64,000 bases of DNA from Pseudomicrostroma phylloplanum. Lineage: Eukaryota > Basidiomycota > Exobasidiomycetes > Microstromatales. The translations under genes were made by a program, and so were the position numbers. The stretch is taken from the NCBI GenBank assembly GCA_039545275.1, contig BCHS01000001.1:2000853-2064852 (forward strand), written 5' to 3'. Below, piece by piece: positions 46,746 to 57,478 of the stretch (the first letter of the stretch is position 1; every line of letters begins with the position of its first letter). The notes beneath the pieces were generated by a model, which did no database searches, was not told the DNA's origin, and saw nothing but the letters and a program-made list of their open reading frames with translations.

Positions 46746-48540
46746 CTACGGGTCTACAGCGACTCTTCCAATCCCTTGTCCCTTCTTCTTCACCATGGTC
46801 AAGCCTTCGGATGTGAGGTCGCGGACCAACTGACAGTCCGGGACAACGTGCCAGAGATGTAACGATAGGGTCAAGGGGAAGTCCAAAAGGACTTCGATTC
46901 CTGCTGAGAGAATCTCTAGCCTGCTTTCGAGACGATACTGTAGTCTGGCCTCGCGCAAGTCGGCCATCCTTCTCGAAAGCGAGTGCTGACGTACAGGACC
47001 GTGTGGTTGACATTGCCTTGATCCATCGCACCGTAGGCAGGGACAAAGTCTCGCATTGCGGACCTCGTATCGTCGATTGCTCTGTCGATGGTGGCTTCGG
47101 CTTCGGCTGCTGGCGGGTCCACCTGTCCCTGTGAGGTAGGCTTTCTGGCCTGTTCCCAAAGTCCACGATCAGGAGGATTCTATGAGAGCACGAAAGACTG
47201 CCAATGTTTACATCGTTCAGGTCTCTGTAGTGGAAACCTTTGGTTGCGAGCATGTCGGTTCTGTGTGCAACCTGCAGATGGATGTCTACTAGGAGCTGCG
47301 GAAGAGTTTGCTCCTGATGTGAGCTCCGAGGAAGTGTTGTGAGATCCACGAAGAGCGCCAACGTCGCCCTTGTTGAGGTCTCGGTAATGGCTTGCTAGCA
47401 AGTGATCTTGCTGTGCAACCTGCGAATGGATCTCCACCAGCGACTTGGCGCCCGATGTAACTTCCAAGAAGATCTTACTCAAAGAAGACTGCCAATGTTT
47501 CCGTCGTTCAAGTCCCTGTAGTGGAGAGCTTTGACTGCGAGCATGTCAGCTCGCTGTGCAACCTGCAGATGAATGTCGTCTAGCAGATGGGGAAGGTTTG
47601 GCTCCCGATGTGACCTCCAAGCAATATGAGAGCAACAAAAAGTGCGATCATCACCTTCGTTGAGGTCTCGGTAGTGGTGGCCTCCTTTTGCAAGGATGTG
47701 CAAGCTGTCGATGGATACCACAAGGCGATGCTGGAAGACTTAGCCCCCGATGTGGCCTCAGGGGGACATGAGAGCAACGAAGAAGGCGAATGTTGCCATC
47801 GTTTAGGTCTCGGTAATGAGAGCCTTTGCTTGCTAGCGAATCATTTTGCTGTGCAACCTGCAAGTGGATATCCACCAGCGACTTTGCTCCCGATGTGACT
47901 TCCAAGAAGCTTTTACTCTATGAGAGCAAAGAAGACTGCCAATGTTGCCTGCATTGAGGTCCCGGTGGCGAAGACCTCCGGTTGCCGGCAGGTGAGACTG
48001 CTGTGCAACTTGCAGATGGATGTCCACTAGCCACTTGGCTTCCGATGTGACCTTCAAGAAGATGGTATATGAGCGACAAAGTTTGCGGTAACTGCCTTCA
48101 TTAAGGTCTCGGTCGTGGCATCGGGCTTCTACAAGGAGGTGTAGCTGCTCTGCAAGCTGCAGATAGATGTACACAAGATCATGCGGTGAGACTTGGCTCC
48201 CGATGTGTCCTCGAGGGAGCATGAGAGCGATGCAGACTACGAGAGTGCAGTCCTTCAGATCTCGGTGGTGATATCCTCCCTTCGCAAGGATGTGCAACTC
48301 TCCTGCAAGCTGCCGATGGATACACACAAGGTTGTGCGGGAAGACTCGGCTTCCGATGTGACCTCCAAGGAAACGCTGATGCAGCGAACACAGCGAATGT
48401 TTCCCTCATTCAGATTCCAGTAATGGAACCCTGCCTCTGCAAGCATCAGCAGCTGCTGCGCAAGCACCAGATGGATATCCGCGGGTGATGCTGCTGATTT
48501 GGTCACCGAAGTGATTCGCAAAATTCTGCTTGGTCACCAG
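46746..48540 (-). pseudogene. Minus-strand gene of tandem HYRDLN units ending in the family C-terminus
   Basis: Nine repeat units (listed separately) read on the minus strand and run into a segment that ends LHLWHVVPDCQLVRDL, matching the C-terminus of copy G (WHVVPDCRLVRILLED). Unit length is not a multiple of three throughout, so the reading frame changes several times; introns between units or decay would both explain this. Upstream, a block KLKWLEETRFCSSDSLQSG and KQNFANHFGDQI (about 48640-48500) may be the preceding exon. Confidence 0.45.
47190..48530 (-). repeat. Nine tandem units of about 149 bp
   Basis: Anchor TGCAACCTG/TGCAAGCTG recurs at 47266, 47414, 47557, 47699, 47852, 48004, 48151, 48304 and about 48459, spacings 142-155 bp. 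Each unit on the minus strand encodes close variants of VTSGAKS, DIHLQVAQQ, LLA, and HYRDLNEGNIG. Units are diverged at many positions, so the array is old. Confidence 0.88.
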
Positions 48541-51500
48541 TGCACTGACGATGCGGGCCGGCAATCCGCTCTGTAGTGAGTCCGATGAGCAGAACCGAGT
48601 CTCTTCCAGCCACTTCAGTTTGATCTTGCGAAGCATCGTACGGTCGTGTGCTTGTTTTCGTACGTGTTTGCAAGGACAACTTTCGGATCGGCGCTGAGAG
48701 CGGATGAGGTGGGAGCCTTGTGAGTGGGCAACCGTGCCAGGTCCAACATGTAGAAGAGGCGTGAGTAGACTGCATGTCGTCCTACGCTCAAGGCTGCCTT
48801 CTGGGCTGAACAGCGTGCACTGGGAGAGGCGCCAATTCGTCATTGGGATGCTAGAATGACTGCACCGTCTATATGTATAGGAATCCAAGTCGGAATCCTC
48901 TTCGTGGGCAGCGGAAACTTCTTGGGAATTGGATGTAGCCATGAGGACGGTCTCTCAAGCTTCTCCTCGAGGAGTAAAGGAAGCGTGCATGTCCGAGGAA
49001 AGTGAGGCGGGATTTCGGACGCGCTCGCTTCCTTCGTTACATCCACCCAGGCTCACGTCGTAGCTCCCAACACGAAGCAATCCCGGCTCACTTTGCAACT
49101 ACAGCGCCCTATCGGTGGTCAAGCTTGGAGCGGTGAGTGGTGCCTGAGCACGCTCTGTCTTGGCCATCTTGGAGAAACCAGAGGTACATAAGGTTACGGG
49201 TGCGGCAAGCGATGCACCTGCGCGAAGGATTGCCATCCCGCCGGCTTTTGGGTAGGTATGACCCTCACTGGCTAAGGGATGCAATGGCAAGACAGACCTG
49301 AGCACGAAGGGACCATTGAGAAGATCAGCCGTCAGAGCTGTTGCCTCCTTCTCATCTCTTGATGGCGTAGACTGTTGTAAAGCAGACTCACCTTTCGGGG
49401 TCGGTCATTGTTGAGTCGCTGATGTGTGCAACGACGCTTTCAAGGAAGCAATGAGGTATGATGGATCTGGCTTCTTCGCCAATAGCGTCCTCGGTAGCAT
49501 CAATTGTACGTGCGAACACGCAGTCGTGAACCTGACTTGGCCTCTTGAGAGGGTTGAGGAAGAGGCTTTGTGGACCTCGGCACACTTGCGCCTGTTTTGA
49601 GATAGGGTGGTAATCGGGAATATGGTATCATAGACCTCCAGGGATTGGTGGATGAGAGCCAGCGACCCTCCGGGTTTACAAGGTGTGCAGAGCTCCGCGG
49701 TCAATGGAAACTTTTCTCCGCTTGTCTGGGAGAGGAGGCGACGAGGCCGGAAGGGAGACCAGGCAGCTCAGTCATCTTGGGTCATAAGGCCGATGATGAT
49801 GATGATTGTTCATTGCACGTCCGACGCTAGAGCGCCTGTGCGGAGTATGGACTCTCAGATTGCGTACGGCTTGGCAGAGTGCCACGGAGCTTGAGGATGT
49901 TCGTCTTGCCCTAAAGATGTGCTGGCTCCGTTTCGATGATCTTCTTTCGAGCGCTCCAAAGCGGCCCTCTCCAGTCAGATCGGGGAGTGCGAGCTTCTGT
50001 CATATCCTGTCTCGAAGTTCTGCTGTCGACGAAGAAGGTGAAGAGAGAGCATAGCGTTAGTAGCAAGATCGCTGTATCCATTCAGATGTGGTGGGACTCA
50101 CTGGAGAGACCTCGTGATATGGCAATGAGGTCGTCTTCGTCGTCCCTTTGGCGGGCACTATCGCCTTTGGGGGTTGAAAGTGTCTGTTGGGTGCCGTGAT
50201 GAATGTATATGGTAGCGTCTGGCTGACTGCGGAGTGTTTGACGTCCGGTATGCTCTGTCAGCAAAATTTGAGGCCATCGTCAAGAGAAGCATTGCTGATG
50301 ATATGCTGAATCGTAGCGCTCGATGCACGATGACTGAGCTGGTAAAGGGAGTGGCGGGGCATCACACCTATGTATGCTTGTTGGTCATACAGTAGGAAGC
50401 TGGCTGGGGGTACAAGAAGACTGCCATGGTATCGAGGAGAGGGACTGACATGGAGGGATGTGCGAGTATGAAGTAGATATGGAATGTATGGTGATGGTGA
50501 GAAGGTAAGAGTGCTTGGGGCGAAGGGGCGAAGAGATGATTCGTCATCTCTGCTGAGCTCACGCGAGCCGAAAGCACTATACGCCCGTCAGCATTCGCGT
50601 CCGGCGCCCGACAGGTCATACGCGGAGGCCAGCTGAGCCATGTCACTCCTGTGCCTCTGCAACCGTTCCGGTCGTGCATCCTTCTGCCTCATCTCAACTA
50701 TAGTCCTCTACTCCTCACTCTTCGATACGCCAAGAGCGGAGGGATGTACTGCCAGCTATGATTCTTCCTCGTTTGCTTCTCCTACCTGGTCTTGCACGGC
50801 CAATCACTTCCAGGTAGCCTCGACTGTGCGAGATCTCTGTACATCCCCATCGTCTTCCGGTCGAACGCAACACTGATCTCAATCCGATGAAGGATCAGTT
50901 CGCAGCAGAGTCAGCAAAGAGTCTCCTTATCTTCCCAGCTACGGTGTCCCCATCATGGGCAAGCCTCAGCTGCGGTGACGGCACGCTGTACTCCTTACAA
51001 CGGTCGCAAGCGATGCATGGTCAGTCTCGTCTGAACTGAAGGGCTGGCATTCTTCAATCCTCACTGACAAGACTGACTATCGTACCCTCTGCACACCTCT
51101 AGCCAGTGACCAGAAAGGGAAAGTCAGAGGCCTCCAGCCGCCTTCCTCTACTGTACATTGGAAGTACGTGCGAGATTCGGCCGATAACGAGGACAGATGA
51201 AGGACTCGTGAGTGCTTTGAGTGGCTCAGTCCTCAACCATCTTTCAGCATCCCTGAGGGGCTGCTCCCTGCTCATCATCGACCAGTCAAGAAGGGCCATC
51301 CCAGTCAATACTCGATCGTCCAATGCGCTCTCACTCTATCAGGACCTTCGCTCCAAGACCATCGCATCGGGCTTGCTGAGTCTATGTCGTCCTCGTCTAG
51401 ACACCTACTCTAGCAGCAGCACTTCGACAACAGCCTGGACCTATCTGAGGAGATCATACGAGAAGAGTCGCAAAGCAAAACCCTTCCCCTGACTACAAGA

Positions 51501-51974
51501 GCCTCTCTCGAGCAAAGGTCCTCAACATCAACCCTCAAACAGTCGACCAGCAACAGTACACGAGCGCTCTGTGGTCGCATCCGTGGGGCGCTGCCTCGCT
51601 GCGAAGGCACGCTGGACCTCCCAAGTCCCTTCGTCTCGGGAACGCTCGGCATCGAGGCGCAGCTTGTGCTGCGCCCACTCAAGACTCTCGGCCCCACGAG
51701 TGCAGACCTTGAAGGCAGTTGGAGGAGAGATATCATGGCTACCTCAGGGCAGCTGTACTTGCAGCACCCTTCCCGTCTGCGAGGTACCCCTCGCAGACCA
51801 TAGCCCCTTGCAGACCACAGCACTGGCTCGATGGATTCAATTTCGAACGTGTCTATTTCGCAGTGTGAGGAGCCTCGGAGCATACTCAACATCAGACATC
51901 TTGTAACTCAATCTTGTCAGTACAGCCTCGCAATCCGAACTTCTTCATCAGGTAGACCGTATGTTCTAACGAGC
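48541..51974. other. Island spacer, possible decayed exons
   Basis: Minus-strand blocks with protein-like composition occur at about 49585-49392 (VVAHISDSTMTDPER before a gtgagt donor) and 49337-49099 (LLNGPFVLRSVLPLHPLASE), but their phases do not join. On the plus strand at 51.1-51.5 kb a frame contains LPLLYIGSTCEIR, reminiscent of a YIG strand. The forward motif copies at 50406-50427 and 50571-50612 also lie here. None is supported as a gene. Confidence 0.35.
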
Positions 51975-52095
51975 CCTCCTAGCTGAGTCGGTGCTCAGAG
52001 GCAGCGGCGATGATCTCCTTCTGTGAAGGTTTCATCAGACAGAGATCGACATGCGATCATCGCCGCTGCCTCTGAGCATCGACTCAGCTAGGAGG
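51975..52095. repeat. Inverted repeat, 41-bp arms
   Basis: Arms 51975-52015 and 52055-52095 are reverse complements with one mismatch (40 of 41), separated by 39 bp. The arms begin CCTCCTAGCTGAGTCG. No clear target-site duplication flanks it. Transcription would give a long, near-perfect hairpin. Confidence 0.92.
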
Positions 52096-52353
52096 TGCGA
52101 AGGCATCAATGCGAGAGACTGTACCTTACCCATACCCATTACTCTCTCACACTGAGCAAGCTCTCGCTTTAATGAATGTCATTGTACGGTCTTTACATTT
52201 ACTATTTGTAGATAACAGTGAGCTACTATACTGTAGCGTTATGAGCTTGAACTGTAAGCTTAGTTATGTCTAGAGTGCCGTCCCTGTTCCTCCTACTATC
52301 GTCGTTAATCGGACATGTTCGCGAGAATCCCTGTCTTCCATCTTCCTCCTCCC

Positions 52354-53685
52354 CTACTCCTCCTCCCGCTCCCCCTCCATCTCCTCCATGCGCCCGTGGT
52401 CCTCTAGCAGGATTCGGACCAACCGGCAGTCCGGCACCACGTGCCAGTCTGGAGATGGCTGCTTCCTCACTCTCAGCCGCCCTCTCTGTACTTCGAGGTG
52501 CCACAGCCACTTTTCCCCCCTCGCCCTGTCCTCAATGCCAACGTCCTTGAGCTTAACATGCTCGTCGAAGTAGCTGAGCTGGGGCCCCTGCTCGAAGACT
52601 CCAGCTGCAAGCTGCCTGAGCTTCGCGAGGCTCGGGGCGTTGAGCTTCCGGACGCGGGGAGCAGCGTTGAGGGCTCTGGTACGCTCGGCGGGGGTGATGG
52701 TGGCGCAGTAGCGAGCCAGCCACTGGACAAAGTGAGTGTCCTCCACCGCGGTCCAAGTGTCGCTCCCCTTTGCCCGAGCAGAGAGCACACCGGATTCCTC
52801 GTTGAGGGTCCATTGCGAATGAGTGTCTAGTGCCTGCTAGTGAGCTGTCGACGTCGGCGCTAGGCCCTGAGCACACTCTCTCGGCGTTGGGCCACGAGTG
52901 CCGTATGTCGGCATTGGGGCCTAGCCACTGTATGTCGACATTGGTACCTGGTATCCGGTCGTATGCCTGGTGCCCTGAGCGCCGTATGTCTGCACTGATG
53001 AACTGGCGGCGAGTGTAGGCACCGGTACCTGCCTGAGACGAGTGGGTTGGCGCGGCGGACCCTCTTTGAGAGGGTGTATAGGATCACTGAAGGGACGCTT
53101 GGGGTGTAGGTTTGATGGAGGTGAAGGTTGATGAAGGTGTAGGCGGAGCAGAGGAAGTGGGAAGCTCTGCCTCTGGAGAGGAGTTTTACGGAGCCCTGTC
53201 TGCAGTACTAGGGGAGACGGCGTTAACTTGAATCACCTGGTAGCGTGCTCCTGGCCCTCAGAGGCCACCATCCTCGAAGTCAGTCGTCTCCGATAAGTGG
53301 GACTCCTTTCCGCCTAGCTTGAGAAGTGACGAGCCCTCGTGACCACCCTGGACCAGAGGCAACAGAAAGCGAAGCTGCTTGACCCCAACCTTTCCAATCG
53401 GCTCCTCTTCCTCCTCCCCCTCCTCCTCCACGAGCGCAGGAGCTGTCTGGCCCGGCTCAAGGCTGAGCTCCTCTATGAGCTCACCGAAGTTACTGCCGGT
53501 AGTCTCGAAGTTGGTGAAGTCTTCGAGGGCAGGTCTCTCCGTGAGCCCCGCATTCTTCTTGATGAGTTATGATAGTGGCGCTCGCTTGGTCACGTTGCCG
53601 TGTAGGAAGACCGTGTAGTTTGCAGCGTCTCCAGGCTCAACTTGCAGCTCTGGCGCTGTTGTTCTCATCAGGAGGTCCTTCTCCT
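52354..53685 (-). pseudogene. Island nuclease family copy G (C-terminal part)
   Basis: Read from 53685 down: ADVT module (PELQVEPGD, VFLHGNVTKRAP, then TAA, LIKKNAGLTERP), an acidic stretch, first Trp repeat (KQLRFLLPLVQGG, LLKLGGKESHL) to a TGA, then about 400 bp of foreign sequence (53235-52830), and then the rest of the repeat (WTLNEESGVLSARAKGSDTW), the second Trp repeat and the C-terminal WHVVPDCRLVRILLED, ending at 52354. Two in-frame stops and an insertion make it a pseudogene. It supplies the natural C-terminus of the Trp-repeat form. Confidence 0.7.
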
Positions 53686-54717
53686 CGCCCTGAGTACTTC
53701 ACTGGGCACATCCCAGTGCCAAACCCATGCCCCTCGTCTTGCAGGGTTCCGAATGCCGACATTGCTAAGCTTGAGCGTCTCGTTGAAGTAGCCCAGGGTT
53801 GCCTGACCCTGGTGAGTGCCAGCGACAAGTGCTCGGAGCTTGTTGCGCGTAGGCGCAGGAAAGCGTCTGGCTTGAGGCGCGGTACTCGAGTGTTGGATTC
53901 GCTCTGCTGGCGTCAGTGTTGCTGCGAGCTGTGCGAGCCAGCGGATGAAGTCTCCGTCGTCGACGACTGTCCATGTCTCTGTGCCCTTAGCCCGAGCGGA
54001 GAGCAGGCCGGACGTCTCGTCGAAGCGCCATTCATAGCGTGCTCTCCGAGTGCCACCGTCGGCTGAGTAGCTCGTGCTACTGAGACTACACTCCCTCCCT
54101 CCAAGCTTGAGGATGGTGGAGCCCTCGTAACTCCCTTCGAGCAGAGCCACCAGGCTACGAATCTGCCTTACGCCGATCCGACCAAGAGAGTCGACGGCAT
54201 CTTCTTGCTGCTGTCCAACCGGCTCGCCTTGACTAGGCTCAGCTGCTCGAGCAGTGCCTCGAACCAGCTCCCTCGTACGTCGCAAGGCTTAAAGAGCGCT
54301 GCGTCCGGACGCTCTGTGAGTCCGGCATTCTTCTTGACGAAGAATGAGATTGGCGGCCTCTCCGTCACGTCTGCCTTCAGAAAGAGCGTATGGCCTGCCG
54401 CACTTTCCACTCCGGAGAAGTGCACCTGTTCGGCAGTGTGAAGCCTGCATTCATCAGGTGCCCGTCTCGGCCCGAGATTGCGATAGTTGCTCCACTTGCC
54501 AGAGCCCGGCCGCCGCCGCCTTCAAGAGTGAGGGGACATGCAAAGCTGCCTCGCAGTAGAGTCTTCAACGTCGCTTGAGCGCTTCGCTTCTGGCGTGCAG
54601 AGTGCAAGTCCTCTTGTTGCCCGTTGCGTATGTTGGCCTTCACCTTTGTTGGCTGCTCATCCTGCTCGCAGGTGCTGAGGCCTTGTGGTTGAATCGCAAT
54701 GAGATCCGGTACTCGGA
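53686..54717 (-). pseudogene. Island nuclease family copy F (middle to Trp repeats)
   Basis: Begins inside the QRIT module (SEYRISLRFNHKA), immediately fused to copy A's end. It continues through TLKTLLRGSFACPL, FTLPN, frame change, LFLKADVTERPP, FVKKNAGLTERP, another frame change near 54195, then both Trp repeats: VALLEGSYEGST...YEWRFDETSGLLSARAKG and LRALVAGTHQGQ...WVWHWDVPSEVLRAR. It ends at a stop at 53668 where copy G takes over. Two frameshifts. Confidence 0.7.
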
Positions 54718-56600
54718 CATGATGTGAAGCGCAGCCGATGCTGGCGTATCCTGGAGCTCTGGAGGGGTTGCCCGCACCGGCAAAGTAAAAGAGATGTTGG
54801 GTCGTCTGCCGTTCGTCTTTGGGAGGCCAACGGTCACGTGCAGAGACCAAGCTCGGCCTAGCTGACCACCTATAAGCGAGCCAAGGACTGCGTATGAGCC
54901 TCGCAGTAGGGTCTGCAGTGCTGCAGTGCGCCTGCGCTCGACGCGGGTGTCGTCTTCCATGGTCTCTTGATCGTCCTGCTCCTCGCTGGCTCCGCTTTCG
55001 AGTCCTGTCCCGTCCGAGTCCTCCGTCTCATTGTCCTCCCAGCCTCGAAGCCCGTAGATTCCTTCCTCCTTGCGCTTCAGTGCCTCTGCCACTGTCTTGG
55101 GGATCAGCATCCAGTGGTCGGATGCGAATACGGCGCAGAAGGGCACTTGCTCGCACCTCTCGCCGGACTCCGTGTCGATTGACTGCACGGTGATATGGGC
55201 TCCTTCGACAGCAGCGGCGTCCTCGTCGGTGATTCGCTGGAGCGGGAACCAGCCGACTTGGTGCGAGAAGCGGAAAGACATCTGATATCGTCGACCAGTC
55301 TGAAGTCCTAGCTCCTCGTGAAGCCACTTTGGTAGCGCAGGGTATAGGTGGCAGGTTGTTGGCCACACTACAGCCCATTCGCTGCCAAAGTCTTCGGTCA
55401 GATCACGCATTATCTCGTGTTCTGGACCCTGCTTCACCGCATACTCGATCTCGGCGGCAATGAGCACCGATCCGATGTCGAGCGAGGTACCGAAGTAGGC
55501 GGCGACAAAGTCTTGAAGCGAGCCTTGCCCTACGACGGTCCTCTTCTGCGCTACGCTGCTGTGCACGACGTCATTGCCCACTGTCTCGAGGTAGGCGCCT
55601 CTTCGGAGGTGCACCTTTTCAGCTCGCGGAGTCAGACCTTCCCGCACACGTCTTGAAGAGCAAAAGTTGCCGGGAATCCCATCTTGATAATTTGCGCCGG
55701 CAATATCAAACATTCCGTCACCGAAGACAGTCCTCCAACGAGCCACGTAAGAGTCTCTTCCTTGGCACGTCCCGACTGCTGCGATGAAGGCCGCCTCCAA
55801 GAGGGAGCAGAGCGTGTTACGCAGATCGAGGGCAGGCTCCTCTGCGGGTCGTAGCAGTCCGCTCTGCTCGTGCAGAGCTCCATGGCTTGCGGTGTACCAG
55901 GTTTCCTCAGCAGGCAGTGGGAGCAGAGCGACTGCCGCAAAGGTCGTGGCGGAAGGGTCTAGGCGCGCCTGCACTATCCTCGCAGGTGTACCCTTCGCCT
56001 TTCCGTCCCTGGCTCGTCGGTATGCCGTCTGCCAGCCTTGCTGCCTGACCTTCACGCTGACATCCGACTTGCCAACATAAACCGTCCGAGGCGAGGTGCC
56101 TGCTACCACCTGCAGGTACAAGCCTGGTCCTTGATGCGTCTCTGCAGTCTTTGACTCGGGCTGTTCGCTGACGATACTTGCTCCTCGGGAGGTCAGAGCC
56201 TTGACTGCCTCGTCTGACATGCAACTGAGCGCCATTTCGGCAAGCACATCGGACTTGACACGACCCCAGTGTCGGTGGCCTTCCGGACATCTCCTGAACT
56301 CCCTTGATGTCGACGAGGCCAGTGCTCGGCACAGATCGAGACCCTTGGTGACTTGCGCCTTGGCGAACGTCCTGGTGGTTGCGATGATGCTGAGGGTTGA
56401 CAATGGTTCTGGTAAGCTACGATCGAGCGAAAGTGGACTCGTAGCAAGTAACTCACGATCCGGCACCTGTGTTGCTCGCCTTCTTCGAGGCAGGAGCCTC
56501 TGACAGGTCCTCCTCCTCGGCAATCCGCTTCTTGCCCACCAAGTTTCCTTCGATCTCCGAGCCAGCCGCATTGTCTACCACTCCAAATCGGACTGCAGAG
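54640..56600 (-). CDS. Island nuclease family copy A, intact GIY-YIG exon
   Basis: Exon 2 (56389 to 54640) is open for about 580 residues. Order: HWG module (HRHWGRVKSDVLAEMAL, MSDEAV), GIY-YIG elements GPGLYLQVVAG, TVYVGKSD, an Arg eight residues on, Glu block LCSLLEAAF; then FCSSRRVREGL, AYLETVGNDVVHSS, QRIT (GWFPLQRITDED), acidic linker, ALQTLLRGSYAV and the start of the ADVT module, and then a fused tail SEYRISLRF from copy F to a stop. Only the tail of its own first exon survives (about 56600-56457; KKRIAEEEDLSEAP basic signal, gtgag donor). The exon 2 acceptor needs a phase-2 donor, which the exons 1 of copies B and C also provide. This is the copy most likely to be active. Confidence 0.65.
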
Positions 56601-57478
56601 CAACGAGGTGATTGCAACAAAGGTCTTCGCTTCAGGGTACAGCCGTGCTTCTACGATCTTGGCCGGCTGTCCCTTGTACCAGGGCTGCTTGGCTTTGTTG
56701 TAGCTGTACGTCCAGGCTACCTGCCGCTGCTTGACGCTAACGTCGGACTTGCGAACGTATGCCGTGTAGGGGGCTGTCCCTGTGACGACCTGCAGGTAGA
56801 GCCCCGGACCGTCGTGTTGCTCAGCTGTCATACTTCCTGCCGCCACACTTCGGCCACGCGTCAATAGCGCATTGATGGCCTCGTTGGACATGTGCTCCAC
56901 AGCCAGTCTAGCAAGGGAGCGGGAGCTGCACTTGCCCCAATGCTCCTTTCCTACCTGGCAGAAGCGGAAGCCGCGCAGGTTTCTGATAAAGTCAATCGCC
57001 TTGCTGATGATTTTGGAGCAGGTCTCTCTCTTGCTGTCCGTTACCCTATTCAACGAGTGACAAGAGGATTCAGAAACCCGCTACTGGTCAGTACATCCCT
57101 GATATCAGGCGAGATGCAAGAGAGGGGCCAACTCACCCTTCCTGCTCCTCCACTCGCTGTCTCTTGGAGGATGGAGCCTCCGAGGCCTCTTCTTCATGAA
57201 CCCTCTTGCTGTTTCCGCTCCCCGACCCCGAAGCAGCTGACCCGAAGAAGTCCGTCAGCTTCCTGCCGCCTCCTGTGGCTGCTTTCTCGATGGTACGAGG
57301 CGCTCTTGGCCTCTTAGGCTGGTGAGCCTGAGGATCCCAACGGAGTGGGAGTGGGGCGGTAGCTCCAGCGGCAGTGAAAGCGGCAGCAGGTTGACGAGGA
57401 GGACGCATCGGAGCAGGGGCAGGAGGCGCAGGAGATGCGGGTGGAGAGATGGCCTCGGTGCATGCTGGCGGCGGCACA
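56600..57478 (-). pseudogene. Island nuclease family copy B (first exon to mid GIY-YIG)
   Basis: Exon 1 (about 57478-57137) carries LPLRWDP, the PIP-like GRKLTDFFGSAASGS and SKRVHEEE...SKRQRVEEQEG. Intron 57136-57046. Exon 2 from 57045: CSKIISKAIDFIRNLRG, KEHWGKCSSRSLARL, MSNEAINALLTRG, GPGLYLQVVTG, TAYVRKSD. The Gly of YVG is replaced by Arg. After AITSLL the sequence passes directly into copy A's first-exon tail, so the Glu block is missing and B alone cannot encode a nuclease. Confidence 0.7.

Noticed and set aside
47190..48530. CRISPR-like array
   Set aside because: Units are ~149 bp, diverged throughout and without constant-repeat/variable-spacer structure, in a eukaryotic genome; it is a coding-like tandem repeat.
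47190..48530. Protein kinase gene
   Set aside because: HYRDLN resembles a catalytic loop, but no glycine loop, VAIK, DFG or APE segments are present; the phrase is simply repeated.
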